Source of the DNA: an uncultured Collinsella sp.
GTDB lineage: Bacteria > Actinomycetota > Coriobacteriia > Coriobacteriales > Coriobacteriaceae
NCBI GenBank assembly: GCA_934668875.1
Contig: CAKUON010000005.1
Location: 1 to 64,000 of the forward strand
DNA length: 64,000 nt
Direction: 5' to 3'
Positions within the stretch are counted from its first letter, which is position 1, and each line of letters begins with the position of its first letter. A model generated the notes under the pieces. The model saw only the letters and a list, made by a program, of their open reading frames with translations, made no database searches and was not told the origin of the DNA. Below, piece by piece: positions 17,044 to 27,200 of the stretch. The position numbers and the translations under genes were made by a program.

Positions 17044-18321
17044 CTAAAGCATACCGGCGGATGCGAGAGTGAGTATGACCACGATCGCTATCAGGGCGAG
17101 TATGACCATCGTGAGCGCCATCGAGCGTTGGCGCTTGACGGCAAGACGTGCGCGACGCATGGATTCGGCGCTGCGGGCCGTCTCGGTGGATGGCGTCGGC
17201 CGAGACGCGGACTGCGCCTGCGCCGCCGCGCGGGCTGGAGCTGCCGCGCTTGCAGGGGCGGTGGCGCCCACCGGGATGATTGCGCTGCCGCGATTCGCCA
17301 CGGGCCGGCGCTTTCGCGGGGCACCCGTGCGGGCGAAAGGCTCAAGGCGCGCCGCGAGTTCGTTTGCCGAAGGACGGGCATCTTGCGATACCACTAGACA
17401 AGCCATAATCGCGTTGACCAAGCCCTGCTCGCGGGGAGTTGCGGGCGCAAGGGGTTGCGGCTGCACGGTGCGCTTAAGGCGCGCGTAGTCTCCAGAGCGC
17501 CTGAGCTCCGCCTCAAAGGGCGCATGCCCGCAATAGAGCTCGTAGAGGATACTTCCCAGCGCATAGATGTCGACGGCAGGATTGTCGCGCGCACCGGGGT
17601 CGGCCTTAAACCGCTCGAGCATTTCGGGCGCCGCATATGCCGGCGTGGCGCCGCGAAAGGCGTTGACGTCGACGGTAAAGGAAAAATCGGGCTTAACGAG
17701 CTTGGCGCTGCCCATGTCGATAAGACAGATGTCGAAATAGCCACTCGACACCTGCTCCTCGAGCGGGATGCGATCGTGGCGCAGCATGATGTTGCGCATA
17801 GAGAGATCACGGTGGACAAAGGGCGTGTCGAGCGATTGCGTGGACAAAATGATCTTGAGTACGCTCAGGCCCAGCGCAGCGACGATATCGCCGGGGCAGG
17901 TTGCAGCGCCATCACATAGAGCGGGCCGTGCATCAAGGAGCGAGACGCCGTCAACCCATTCCATGAGCAGCGCCGGGGTTCCGTCTGCCGCGTAGCCAAA
18001 ACCGTAGACATCGGGAAAACCCCTTAGGTTGGATACGACGGAGAGGGTGCGATATTCCTCTTCTAGGGTTTCCCGGTTGAGCTGCTCTTGCTCGGGCTGG
18101 GCATCGGGGCGAGGCATCTTAAGCGCGAGCTCAAAGGCGCGATCGCCGCTTTGGACGCGTCGAACGTAGGCGTTGCCGCCAAAGCCGCCCTTTTGTGGCG
18201 GAACGAGAAGCGTGCAAAAGCGACGCCGGGCTGCAGCCCGCTCACGCTCGGAGAGCAGTGCTGGCGTATGAAATTTGACGAGTCGAACTTCTTCGTAAGA
18301 ACCGGTCATGGCGCGCTTCAT
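17044..18321 (-). CDS. Hanks-type Ser/Thr protein kinase with C-terminal membrane anchor
   Basis: This protein of about 425 residues has an N-terminal kinase domain and a short C-terminal membrane helix (MALTMVILALIAIVVILTLA), with no outer sensor domain. Visible motifs are FELALKMP (lysine), FVHRDLSMRNIML near residue 170, LIDMGSAKL in place of DFG, and AYAAPEML. As in the kinase at 12,290, the catalytic loop has serine where lysine is usual (HRDLS). A proline-alanine linker joins kinase to anchor. Starts at 18321 and 18309 are both plausible behind ggaagaaagg. It is divergent from the ten-gene signalling operon, with two palindromic operator candidates in between. Confidence 0.88.
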   Translation of the reverse strand: MKRAMTGSYEEVRLVKFHTPALLSERERAAARRRFCTLLVPPQKGGFGGNAYVRRVQSGDRAFELALKMPRPDAQPEQEQLNRETLEEEYRTLSVVSNLRGFPDVYGFGYAADGTPALLMEWVDGVSLLDARPALCDGAATCPGDIVAALGLSVLKIILSTQSLDTPFVHRDLSMRNIMLRHDRIPLEEQVSSGYFDICLIDMGSAKLVKPDFSFTVDVNAFRGATPAYAAPEMLERFKADPGARDNPAVDIYALGSILYELYCGHAPFEAELRRSGDYARLKRTVQPQPLAPATPREQGLVNAIMACLVVSQDARPSANELAARLEPFARTGAPRKRRPVANRGSAIIPVGATAPASAAAPARAAAQAQSASRPTPSTETARSAESMRRARLAVKRQRSMALTMVILALIAIVVILTLASAGML

Positions 18322-18362
18322 CCTTTCTTCCGTTAGCAGGATATGCGCTGGCCGCCGCTTTC

Positions 18363-18409
18363 TGTTGCGCAACATCGACAAATCTGCCGCTCGCCAATGT
18401 TGCGCAACA
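18363..18409. promoter_or_regulatory. Paired TGTTGCGCAACA operators in the kinase / signalling-operon promoter
   Basis: Two perfect 12-bp palindromes lie at 18363-18374 and 18398-18409, 35 bp start to start. They sit 42 bp upstream of the leftward kinase and 79 bp upstream of the rightward operon. This is the only promoter in the window with two perfect copies. Confidence 0.7.
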
Positions 18410-18487
18410 GAATCGCGCAAAGCGGCGGTAGAAAGATGTTGGAAAGACGCGAGGACCAAACTGGTCAAAAACGGAGGGATAACAAGT

Positions 18488-19987
18488 ATGAGTGCCGTGG
18501 TTGGGATGTTTACATCTGCTGGCTCTGCGGCAAGTAGCACCGCATCTGCTGGGACAAGCCTGGGCGCTGCCGGCGCTGTTGGTATGGTCCTTTTGGCTCC
18601 CACCGCAATTGTTACAGGCGCGTTGGCTGCCCGTGAGACTGCTGAAAAAGATGCAAGCTATGCCGCGAAAGAGGAATTTAATGAGACTCTCGCGGACCTT
18701 AGGAAACGGATCGATGAGATGGCTTCCGGGCTGGATGAATCAACACGGGCAATGTTGGACGAGCTGATCACCAATTGTTCTCGCTCCTTTTATGCCGAAC
18801 ATGAAGAAAACACGATGAGTCTTGGTAGGGATACAAGGGTGAGGATGGAGAAGGCGTTAGCCCATTTGTTTTCAACGCTTCACGTCCTGTTTCCACAAAT
18901 GACTTTTGACGCTCATCTGAAGCAGAGGATGGAGATGAGCAAAAGTCAGATTGATGCTGCTTTGACCGTTGAAAAGCTGAGAGCACAAGGTCTTGCTAGG
19001 GCGATTGATTTTGATGTAACGCCTGATAATCCTATAGACCTGAAGAGGGCATTGCTTCAGATAACCGCGGCGGCAGAGTCTCCTTCGGGCGTCGAAACGT
19101 TTGAGGGGGCGGCGCAATCGTTTGACGCGTGGTCGGAAGTTGCCATCTCTCTGATGCAGGATGAAGCCTTGGATATGGCGCTGCGTAATCGAATAAGCGC
19201 GAAATTTGAATCGATCCGCGCCGCCTATGATGCGCTTGATTCCGATTCAACTGTTGAGGAGCTGCTTGCCATTAATAAGAGCATCAAGGATTTTGATCAT
19301 GTCATGAAGCGTGCCCAGTATGAGTCTGCTGAGAAGCACGAGCAGTACGTGCAGTACCAGATTCGAGTAGAGCTACTCAACGATCGATACCATCGCCCGA
19401 CTGTTCTTAAGCACATTTATGAGATCGATAATATTTACGAAGAAATCGAAATCGCCGATGCCGAGCTTGATAAGGCCGTAAAAGACGAGTATATCGAGCG
19501 TGCAATTAATGATGCTATGGCTGAACGTGGTGTCAATGTGGTCCGTTATGCCGTTATGGATGGCTCGGGCAAACCCTGGCGCCTTATGTTTGACACAAAC
19601 GAACACAAAGCGGTCGCCGTTCTTAAGGGCAGCAGCGAGCAGCAGATCATCATGCGTGTCGTAGAGGCTGACCCAGCTGAGTTTTCTGAAGACCCGAATA
19701 ATCCCACGATTATCAAAGACATGAAGATCCAGGATCAGTCAACCGTCGATAAGGCCGTTCAGGATCAAGTGGAATTTTGTGAATTCTATAAGCAGTTCAG
19801 TGAAGACCTTAAGAAGCGCGGCGTCTTTGCAGACACCTCGGCTGGTTTTGTGCGGCCGCCAAGTCCGGATGCTGCCGTCGAGATTCACCCGCACGATTAC
19901 GTGCCGCCCACGCCTTCCGCAGATGCGGAGCGTCGCCTGCGTAATCGCCGTCAAGCAAGTCAGCTCAAGCAAAGGGAAATGAGGTAA
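18488..19987 (+). CDS. Hypothetical 499-aa protein heading the signalling operon
   Basis: The start at 18488 follows ggaggg; longer readings have no site. The N terminus is a hydrophobic, glycine- and serine-rich segment (about residues 10-55: AGAVGMVLLAPTAIVTGALA) that could insert in the membrane. The rest is highly charged and mainly helical with coiled-coil stretches (LADLRKRIDEMASGL; YEIDNIYEEIEIADAELDKA). No enzyme motif is recognised. The C-terminal tail is basic and glutamine-rich. Codon use is slightly less GC-rich than its neighbours. It is separated by 3 bp from the FHA gene, so it almost certainly acts with the downstream products. Confidence 0.75.
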   Translation: MSAVVGMFTSAGSAASSTASAGTSLGAAGAVGMVLLAPTAIVTGALAARETAEKDASYAAKEEFNETLADLRKRIDEMASGLDESTRAMLDELITNCSRSFYAEHEENTMSLGRDTRVRMEKALAHLFSTLHVLFPQMTFDAHLKQRMEMSKSQIDAALTVEKLRAQGLARAIDFDVTPDNPIDLKRALLQITAAAESPSGVETFEGAAQSFDAWSEVAISLMQDEALDMALRNRISAKFESIRAAYDALDSDSTVEELLAINKSIKDFDHVMKRAQYESAEKHEQYVQYQIRVELLNDRYHRPTVLKHIYEIDNIYEEIEIADAELDKAVKDEYIERAINDAMAERGVNVVRYAVMDGSGKPWRLMFDTNEHKAVAVLKGSSEQQIIMRVVEADPAEFSEDPNNPTIIKDMKIQDQSTVDKAVQDQVEFCEFYKQFSEDLKKRGVFADTSAGFVRPPSPDAAVEIHPHDYVPPTPSADAERRLRNRRQASQLKQREMR

Positions 19988-19990
19988 ACC

Positions 19991-20983
19991 ATGACATGGG
20001 AATGCCCTATCTGTGGTCTTATGAACGATGACGCCCGCGATATGTGCGAGGACTGTGGGACGCCGCGTCCCGCCGGTGCGGTTCCCGCGCCTTCGACCCC
20101 TGCGCCCGCGGTCTCGGCACCCGAGGCGTCAGTCGCCCCAGCGTCCGGCTTTGCCGCCGCAGTCGCTGAGCGTCCGGCTCCCGCCGTCTATCCTGCAACA
20201 TCATCGATGGGCGGTGCTTCGCGGCCTCAGCGTCCCGCGCCCCAGCAGGTATATCAGGCCGCTCCTGCTCCCACGCCGCAGCCTGCCCCCATGCCCGTTT
20301 CGCAACCTGCTCCGGTTCCTGCGCCACAGCCGACACCTGCACCAATGCCGCAACCCGCGCCGCAACCCATGGCGAATGCCGCAGCTGCTCCTGCGGTTCC
20401 TGCGCTTACGCTTGCCGATCCGGTTATGGGTGAGCAGCTCCGTCTCACGGACGCCGCCGTGCTTGGACGCAACGCGTTCCCCAGTATGGCATCGAACTTT
20501 GCCATGTCCCGGCAGCATGCCAGCGTTCGTTTTGAGCGGGGCGCATGGATGGTTGCCGATGAGGGGTCCAATAACGGAACGGCTCTTATGCGTGGAGGCC
20601 AGATTCTCAACTTGGTTCCCGGCGTGGCCCAGCCGATTCATACCGGCGATACACTACTCATTCCGGCTGCGTCTGGCGAATTTGCCCAATTGCGTCTGAC
20701 GGTTACTGTGGAGGAACCGCCTGCGGCGCAACCCGTGCAGGCCCAGGCTTGGTCTGTGCCGCAGCCCGCGCCTGCTGCGGCACCGGTTGTTCCCGCTGCT
20801 GGTGAGTCTGCAGGTGTCGAGGGCTGGTTTGTCGAGTGTCCCGAGTGCGGTCGCTTGCATCTCGTTGCTGATGAGCGTGCAAAGGTTGGGGATGGCTGTG
20901 AGGAATGCGGTTGCTCGCTTGCACGTACCTCGGCCGTGTACCGTACACTCGATCCGGGCGAGGATTACGCCGATGTTCGTTAG
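19991..20983 (+). CDS. FHA-domain protein with zinc ribbons at both ends
   Basis: This 330-residue protein has an N-terminal zinc finger (CPICG and CEDCG, residues 5-24), then a long proline-alanine-glutamine linker. An FHA domain lies near 145-235 (LGRNAF, SRQHASVRF, GSNNGT), and a C-terminal ribbon (CPECG, CEECG, about 283-310) ends the protein. It should act as a phospho-threonine-binding adaptor in the cytoplasm. The likely ligand is the T-rich repeat tail of the kinase four genes downstream. Its stop codon overlaps the start of the radical-SAM gene by 11 bp, indicating translational coupling. Confidence 0.9.
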   Translation: MTWECPICGLMNDDARDMCEDCGTPRPAGAVPAPSTPAPAVSAPEASVAPASGFAAAVAERPAPAVYPATSSMGGASRPQRPAPQQVYQAAPAPTPQPAPMPVSQPAPVPAPQPTPAPMPQPAPQPMANAAAAPAVPALTLADPVMGEQLRLTDAAVLGRNAFPSMASNFAMSRQHASVRFERGAWMVADEGSNNGTALMRGGQILNLVPGVAQPIHTGDTLLIPAASGEFAQLRLTVTVEEPPAAQPVQAQAWSVPQPAPAAAPVVPAAGESAGVEGWFVECPECGRLHLVADERAKVGDGCEECGCSLARTSAVYRTLDPGEDYADVR

Positions 20984-21569
20984 CCATGTGCTTGCTCCCG
21001 TCGTCTCGCTGGGTCCGGGAGAACGTATTGTTGTCTGGACCGCTGGTTGTTCAAAGCGTTGTGCCGGATGTATTTCGCCCCAATGGCGCAACCAGCTGCC
21101 CGAGCAGGATGTCGATGTTGATGAGCTTGCGCAGATGTTGCTCGGTGCCGCACGCGAGCACGGCGTACATCGGCTGACGGTTTCGGGCGGAGATCCGCTC
21201 GAGCAGGCATCGGAGCTCATGAAGCTGCTGTCAATAATCCGCGGCGCTTACGACGACATCCTCGTTTACACCGGCTTCACGCTCGAAGAGCTGCCGCGGG
21301 CGATCGGTACGGATACGTGGGAGGCGCTCAAGCCCCTCATCGATGTACTGATTGACGGTCCGTATATAGACGAGCTTAACGTGCCCGACTGCGCGCTGCG
21401 CGGCTCGACTAACCAGCGCGTAATCTACCTGAGCGACCGTCCGCACGATGATTACGACCAGTATCTTCAGCAGCCCCGCCAGCTTCAAAACTATGTCCAG
21501 GACGGCACGGTTATCACCGTTGGCATTGCCGACCGTTACCACCATGAATTCTCTGCCAAGGAGGTATAA
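20973..21569 (+). CDS. Small radical-SAM (activase-like) protein
   Basis: This 198-residue protein carries the radical-SAM cluster motif C26-x3-C30-x2-C33 in AGCSKRCAGC and the SAM-binding SGGDPLE. Size and sequence fit the NrdG/PflA type activating enzymes, which make a glycyl radical on a partner. No glycyl-radical enzyme is encoded in this window, so either its partner is elsewhere or it has another role here. I chose the ATG at 20973; longer readings overlap the FHA gene. It is embedded between FHA and AAA+ genes with an 11-bp overlap on one side and a 3-bp gap on the other. Confidence 0.85.
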   Translation: MFVSHVLAPVVSLGPGERIVVWTAGCSKRCAGCISPQWRNQLPEQDVDVDELAQMLLGAAREHGVHRLTVSGGDPLEQASELMKLLSIIRGAYDDILVYTGFTLEELPRAIGTDTWEALKPLIDVLIDGPYIDELNVPDCALRGSTNQRVIYLSDRPHDDYDQYLQQPRQLQNYVQDGTVITVGIADRYHHEFSAKEV

Positions 21570-21572
21570 CAC

Positions 21573-23528
21573 ATGGCAACTGATTTCGAGCGTCAATCTT
21601 GGCAGCGCGAGATGCTCAACTTTAAAGGGGTGAAGAGCCTCTTCATCCTTGAGGGCAACGTGAACGACAAGTATCCCGATGTGGTCGATGGAGGGCTCCA
21701 GTTCTCGGAGCTTGCCGAGGTCGTGCGTGGTCTTTTCGAAGACGCCAATGGCTCGGTTGAGTACAACGTGGCATATTTCGACCCCATCCAGTTGTTTTCG
21801 AGCAGCATGGGCAACGTCGACTGCAAGCGTCTGGTGTCGCTGGCTCATGACGAGGCTTCCAAGAGCGACGATCGCATGATGGAGGCGAACGCCTGCATCG
21901 CCGATGGCCGCCAGGCGTATGCCACCGAGCAGTCGAGCCTGCCATCATACGGCGAGGTCATCCGCTCAATGTTGCGCCTGAAATACAACGACAATCCCGA
22001 CGGCGGCACCGAGGCCAAGCCGCTTTGTGTGATCGTCAACATGGCGTCGCGTCTGCTTGCCTCATCGACCGGTCTTATGCCCGACGAGACGCAGTTTTTC
22101 CTTAATCTGTACCTTGGTGCCAGCAAGGCGCGCCTCATTAACCGCACGGCCGTCAACACGCTCATTCTGGTAACGGATAATGTGCGCAACCTGCCTGTGT
22201 GGTTTATCGAGGAGAATCCCTTCCTGCGTACCATTACGCTGCCGCACCCCGATCGTGATATGCGTGAGGCCTATATCCAAAGCAAATTTGGCTTTGGCGG
22301 GGCGATGTCCGATTCCGATGACCGCGCGGTGCGTCGCTTTATCGATACCACCGACGGCATGAGCGTCAAGGAGCTCGAGGGGCTGCAGCGCATGTACCAG
22401 CGTGACATGCAAAACCCCGAAGCTTCCATTGAGGCCATCCTTCCCAAGCTCGTTGACGTCTACAAGTACGGTTTTCGCGAGAACAAATGGCAGCAGATGT
22501 TCGAGAAGCTCGAGGAGGATCCCGAGGAAAAGATCAAACGCCGCGTGAAGGGTCAGGACGAGGCCGTCGAGAAGGCCGTTACCGTGCTCAAGCGCTCCGT
22601 CATGGGCCTTTCGGGCGCTACCCATTCATCTGGCTCCAAGCCCAAAGGCGTCCTGTTTTTGAGCGGCCCCACCGGTACCGGTAAAACCGAGATCGTTAAG
22701 GCCATTACGGAGCTTCTCTTTGGTGATGAGCGCAGCATGCTGCGTTTTGATATGTCCGAGTACGGTGCCGAGAACTCCGATCAAAAGCTCTTTGGTGCTC
22801 CTCCGGGATATGTGGGCTATGCCGAGGGCGGTCAGCTCACCAACGCCGTTAAGGCCAATCCGTTCTCCGTAGTGCTTTTCGACGAGATCGAGAAGGCCGC
22901 ACCGAGCATCATGGACAAGTTCCTGCAGATCCTCGAAGACGGCCGCCTGACCGATGGCCAGGGCAATACCGTGTACTTCTCGGAGACGGTCATCTTCTTT
23001 ACGAGCAACATCGGCTTTTCCAAGATCGAGATCGATGCGCAGGGCAACGAGGTGCGTAATACCATTGCGCCCAACACGCCCTATAACGAGATTTGCGAGC
23101 GCGTGCGCACCGAGATGGACCGCGAGTTTAAGCCCGAGTTCCTGGGCCGTATCGGCGACAACGTGGTCATCTTCAACTTTATCGACGATGCCGTGGCGCT
23201 TCAGATCCTTAACTCCAAGATCGATGCCGTCAACCGCAACGTGCATAAGGCGCAGCCCGATATTACGGTCGAGGCAACCGATGCTGCCCGCGAGCTGCTG
23301 CATTCCATTGCCATGACGGATGCCGTTAAAGCCAAGGGCGGCCGTGGCATTGGCAACCTGGTGGAGAGCGGCTACCTTAACGGGCTTTCCGACTTTCTGT
23401 TTGAACATCGCGCCGAGTGGCGTGGTCGTCCCGGCATGGTGGCGCGCGCCGTGCCGCAGGGCGAGGGCGACGATGCGCATATCGCATTTGAGCTCGTGCC
23501 CGGATCGATGGGAGGCGATTGGCGATGA
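21573..23528 (+). CDS. ClpA/ClpB-like AAA+ ATPase with unusual N-terminal module
   Basis: This 651-residue protein has a Clp/Hsp100-type second AAA+ domain in its C-terminal half. It shows Walker A GPTGTGKT at 365-372, GAPPGYVGY pore-loop region, Walker B with D437-E438 in VVLFDEIEKA, sensor TSNIGF, and arginine-finger region PEFLGRI. The first 330 residues look like a degenerate AAA fold without a Walker A (CVIVNMASRLL, LILVTDNVRNLP). The usual Clp N domain and M domain are missing. It probably remodels or unfolds a protein partner. Its stop overlaps the PP2C start (ATGA). Comparable Clp-type ATPases work with kinase/PP2C/FHA modules in type VI secretion. Confidence 0.9.
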   Translation: MATDFERQSWQREMLNFKGVKSLFILEGNVNDKYPDVVDGGLQFSELAEVVRGLFEDANGSVEYNVAYFDPIQLFSSSMGNVDCKRLVSLAHDEASKSDDRMMEANACIADGRQAYATEQSSLPSYGEVIRSMLRLKYNDNPDGGTEAKPLCVIVNMASRLLASSTGLMPDETQFFLNLYLGASKARLINRTAVNTLILVTDNVRNLPVWFIEENPFLRTITLPHPDRDMREAYIQSKFGFGGAMSDSDDRAVRRFIDTTDGMSVKELEGLQRMYQRDMQNPEASIEAILPKLVDVYKYGFRENKWQQMFEKLEEDPEEKIKRRVKGQDEAVEKAVTVLKRSVMGLSGATHSSGSKPKGVLFLSGPTGTGKTEIVKAITELLFGDERSMLRFDMSEYGAENSDQKLFGAPPGYVGYAEGGQLTNAVKANPFSVVLFDEIEKAAPSIMDKFLQILEDGRLTDGQGNTVYFSETVIFFTSNIGFSKIEIDAQGNEVRNTIAPNTPYNEICERVRTEMDREFKPEFLGRIGDNVVIFNFIDDAVALQILNSKIDAVNRNVHKAQPDITVEATDAARELLHSIAMTDAVKAKGGRGIGNLVESGYLNGLSDFLFEHRAEWRGRPGMVARAVPQGEGDDAHIAFELVPGSMGGDWR

Positions 23529-24286
23529 CAACGTTTATCGCGGCTGCAAAAACCCAAGCGGGAACCAACCACCCCGTTAACGAGGATCGTCTTCTGTTTG
23601 ACGGCAACGTCCTTTGCTATGGCCTGGTGGGCGATTGCGAGCGCGAGATGGGGTGCATGGCAGTCTTTGATGGCGTGAGCGAAGGTGGGCACGGGGCGGC
23701 TGCCTCTACGCTCGCTGCTCAGGCGTTTGCGCAGGCCGTGCGCGTCTTTGATGCCGATACCGTCAACGCGTTACAGGAGCGCCTACGCATGGCGGGCGAG
23801 CGAGCCGAGAACGATGTTGAGACGTATGCGGCTCGCTATGGACTGTCTGTTGCCGCATCCACGGTTGCTGGCCTCGTGGTTGCTCCTGACGGGCACGGTG
23901 CTGTTTTTAATGCCGGCGATTCTCGCGTGTACCGACTGCGTGGCGGTGTGCTTGCCGTGCTTAGCTGTGACCACACGCCTGAGCGGCGCGTGGGCGGCGT
24001 TGGCGCTGAATACAGAGACGACGCCGTTTCGCATTGTATTGAGCTCGCGATTGGACTCAATCAGGGCGGTCGCAATCTTGAGGTCAAGACGACCGTGATG
24101 CTTCCGGGCGATCGCTATCTGATCTGTTCCGATGGTATTGATGGGCAGATTGCGCAGGAGCGTTTGCAGCAGATGCTTGCGAGCGATTCGACATGTGCGC
24201 AGTTGTGCGAAGAGCTATATGCCGAGGCTCGGGTGAACGGCTCGACGGACGATGCAACGCTGATTGTAATTGAGGTAGGGGAGTAG
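23525..24286 (+). CDS. PP2C-family protein serine/threonine phosphatase
   Basis: This 253-residue protein dephosphorylates phospho-Ser/Thr and uses metal-binding aspartates. NEDRLLF near the start, FDGVSEGGHG, NAGDSRVYRL, and GSTDDATLIVIE near the end are the usual PP2C blocks. Length equals a bare catalytic domain, without a membrane anchor. The ATG at 23525 overlaps the AAA+ stop codon as ATGA. It lies directly before the large kinase, 2 bp apart, so the two should oppose each other on the same substrates. Confidence 0.93.
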   Translation: MTTFIAAAKTQAGTNHPVNEDRLLFDGNVLCYGLVGDCEREMGCMAVFDGVSEGGHGAAASTLAAQAFAQAVRVFDADTVNALQERLRMAGERAENDVETYAARYGLSVAASTVAGLVVAPDGHGAVFNAGDSRVYRLRGGVLAVLSCDHTPERRVGGVGAEYRDDAVSHCIELAIGLNQGGRNLEVKTTVMLPGDRYLICSDGIDGQIAQERLQQMLASDSTCAQLCEELYAEARVNGSTDDATLIVIEVGE

Positions 24287-24288
24287 CC

Positions 24289-27200
24289 ATGTCAGATGAG
24301 ACGATTACGGTACACCGAGATGGCGGCAATGACAATGATGAGACCGTAACGGTGCGCCGCGGGAATGCGCCTGTAGGGGGAGAGACAGTTACCGTGAACC
24401 GCGGTGGCCAGACTTCTGCACCTGGAGAGACCGCGACGGTGCGTCGCGCTGATGTCCCGGCGTCTGGTGAAACAGTTACCGTCCGCCGCGATGATGCACC
24501 ATCGGCTGGTGAAACGGTGACGGTGCGTCGCCCGGCAATTGAATCGAATAGTGAAACAGTAACGGTTGCGAGGCCGTCTAGTGCTTCTGTCGACGGCAAG
24601 ACCGTTCCTGTTTCACGCCCTGGTACTCCTGCGGCGGGCGAAACCGTCACGGTGTCGCGCGCTGCGAACCCCGACGGCCAGACAGTAACTGTCTCGCGCG
24701 GCGCCACGGCCAGCTCCAATGGCGAAACGGTGACCGTTTCTCGTGGGGGCGCACATGCTGCCGCTGCATCTGCCTCGCCTTTTGTTGCAGAGGATGCTAC
24801 GGTTGTCTCGAATGACGGGCAGCAGTTTATTATTCATTTGGGACAGGTCATTGGCCATGGCGGTCAATCTACCATTGTTGCCGCCGAGCGGGTGAGCGAT
24901 GGTTTGGCATGCGTTGCCAAGGTCTTTAAGCCTCTTGTGGGCGCCGAGCGTTCGGCATATCAAAAGGTGGTAAGCGCCGTAATGGGACTTAATGGCCGCC
25001 CCGTGTCTCAAACGCATCTGCTGCCCATCTTTGCCTATCTGCACCAGGGCCTGAGCGCGACCGAAGTGGGGGCTGCGGCTCCTCAGCTGTGGGATGTTTC
25101 CATTACGCCGCTGGCCACATGCCTTTTTGATCGTCCCCGTAGCAAGAATATGGTTAAGAGCCGCGTGATTCCCGAGCTCAGCCAGGCAATCGAGTTGCTC
25201 CATACCGAGCTTGGCATTGTCCATCGTGACATTAAGCCGCAGAACGTCTACCTGTACGACAAGCAGATCGTGCTGGGAGATTATGGCTCCGCCCGCTCGC
25301 TTGCCGGATTTGACAGCCGACTGACGAACACCATGACGCGCTCCGATGGCTATACGCCTGGTCGTGGCGGCATGGTCGACCCTCGTAACGACTGGTATTC
25401 GTTTGGCTATACAATCTGGACGCTCTACGAAAACAATGTCCACCCGCTGCAGGAGTTCATAGACGACAATACGCTTTCCGATCGCCAAGAGACGGGCGAG
25501 CCTGCAGACTTCAACCATCCAGAAGATGCGACCTTAGGAAACCTCCTCAAGGGCCTGACGTTTGAGCTTTCGGGCGAGCGTTTTGGCTATGAAGAGGTTA
25601 AAGACTGGATGGCCGACCCAGATCATTTCTATCGCAAGCTTCCCACCATGGACGCCGGCAGTGCTCGCAAGCCTTACGAGTTTGCGGGCAAGCAGTATAG
25701 CGATCCGGTGTTGCTCGCTCGAGCGCTGTCCTCCAATTGGGACGAGGCTAAACTTCGCATGAGCCAACAGCAGCTCGAAAACCTGATGGGCGACTGGGGT
25801 GAAAATGACCTGCAGACTAGGATTCACCAGTTAGTCGAAGAGGATATCCAGACAGCGTCCAATCCCGACCTGGCGCTCGCTTGCGTAATCTATGAGATGT
25901 CCAACGGCAAGATTATGTCGTGGCGCGGCGAGGATGTCTCGTTGACTAATGCACCCGATGCTTTGCCGGCGCGTATTGCATCGATGGCTGTGGATACAAT
26001 TGATCGCTATGCTCGGCAGTCAGACCTTGATGGAACAAATTCATCTGGCGTGTTGCCCTCTGGATTCCTCTCGCTCGTCTTATCTCGAGAAGCAAACGCC
26101 GACAGTCAAAGGGTTCGTTTGGCTTCTGATATTCACAGTCTTGAGCTTCTTGCTCGTCAATCGGACGACCCGCATTTTGCAGCCTGCCTATTTAAGGGCT
26201 TGTTGACGTCCGGTGAAAACAAGCATGCTATGGCCCAGGGTGCGCTTAAGTCGGTATTACGGCAACCCTCTGCATTCTTTGGCGTCTGTTCGTCTTCTCG
26301 ATCGCTCGATGAGTTTTTGCTCTATTTTGCCGGCGATGTTGATATGTCGGCAATCATCGCTGCTCGCGATGGAGCAAATACTGAGGGTGGCATAGACACC
26401 GACGTTGTCCTTGTCTTTATGGATAAGGTCGCCGACGATAAGGCCGCCGTGCGCTCGTTTTATCGAAAGTATGGAAACTATGCTGCCTGGATTTGGCTTT
26501 CTGGTCATACCGACTTATATGAAACGATGCAGGGTTCGACAGGTGAAGCTGCAGTTATCGCGCTTCGTGGACTTAATCCGGCAATGGATGCGCCCGTCTC
26601 GACACTTGTTAAGTTGGGCAGCAACGCCCGTCTTGAGGGCATTAAGCTTCGAGGCGACATGGAATCTACGCCGGTTCCATATATTCTGGGCTGGGAACTT
26701 GACGAACGTTTTGGAACTCGCCCCATCGCGATGGGATCACTGTTCTGTGCTCAGGTAAAGGATGATGTCGTGCCTCGTGGGTACGTTTCTGACCTCTTGA
26801 CCTCTTGTGAGGACCGTGGCGTGCTCGACATCCTTGAGATTAGGCTTTTGGCGGATGTCGAGAGCCTGCCGTCCGCGGCATATTCACAATATTTGGATGA
26901 CGCTCGAGGAGTTGCCGATGGACAGCTGAAGGCCGCTATCGAAACGGACACGCGTGAATACGGTGTCGTCAAGGGCATCGCTGACAGCGATGCTCAGATT
27001 GCTGCTGTAAAGAAGGAGCAGCGGAACGTTCTCATTACTACCATTGCCGTTGCGCTTCTCTATCTCCTTATTATTAAGTGTGCCCGCGGCGCATTCGGTC
27101 AGCTTATCGTTTCACTTGGAACGTTTGGCCCTCTCGTTGTCGTCTTCTTGGTGCTGGCATTTTTGGGCTCTTTCGGCTTCCTTGCGCTCAATGTGCTCCG

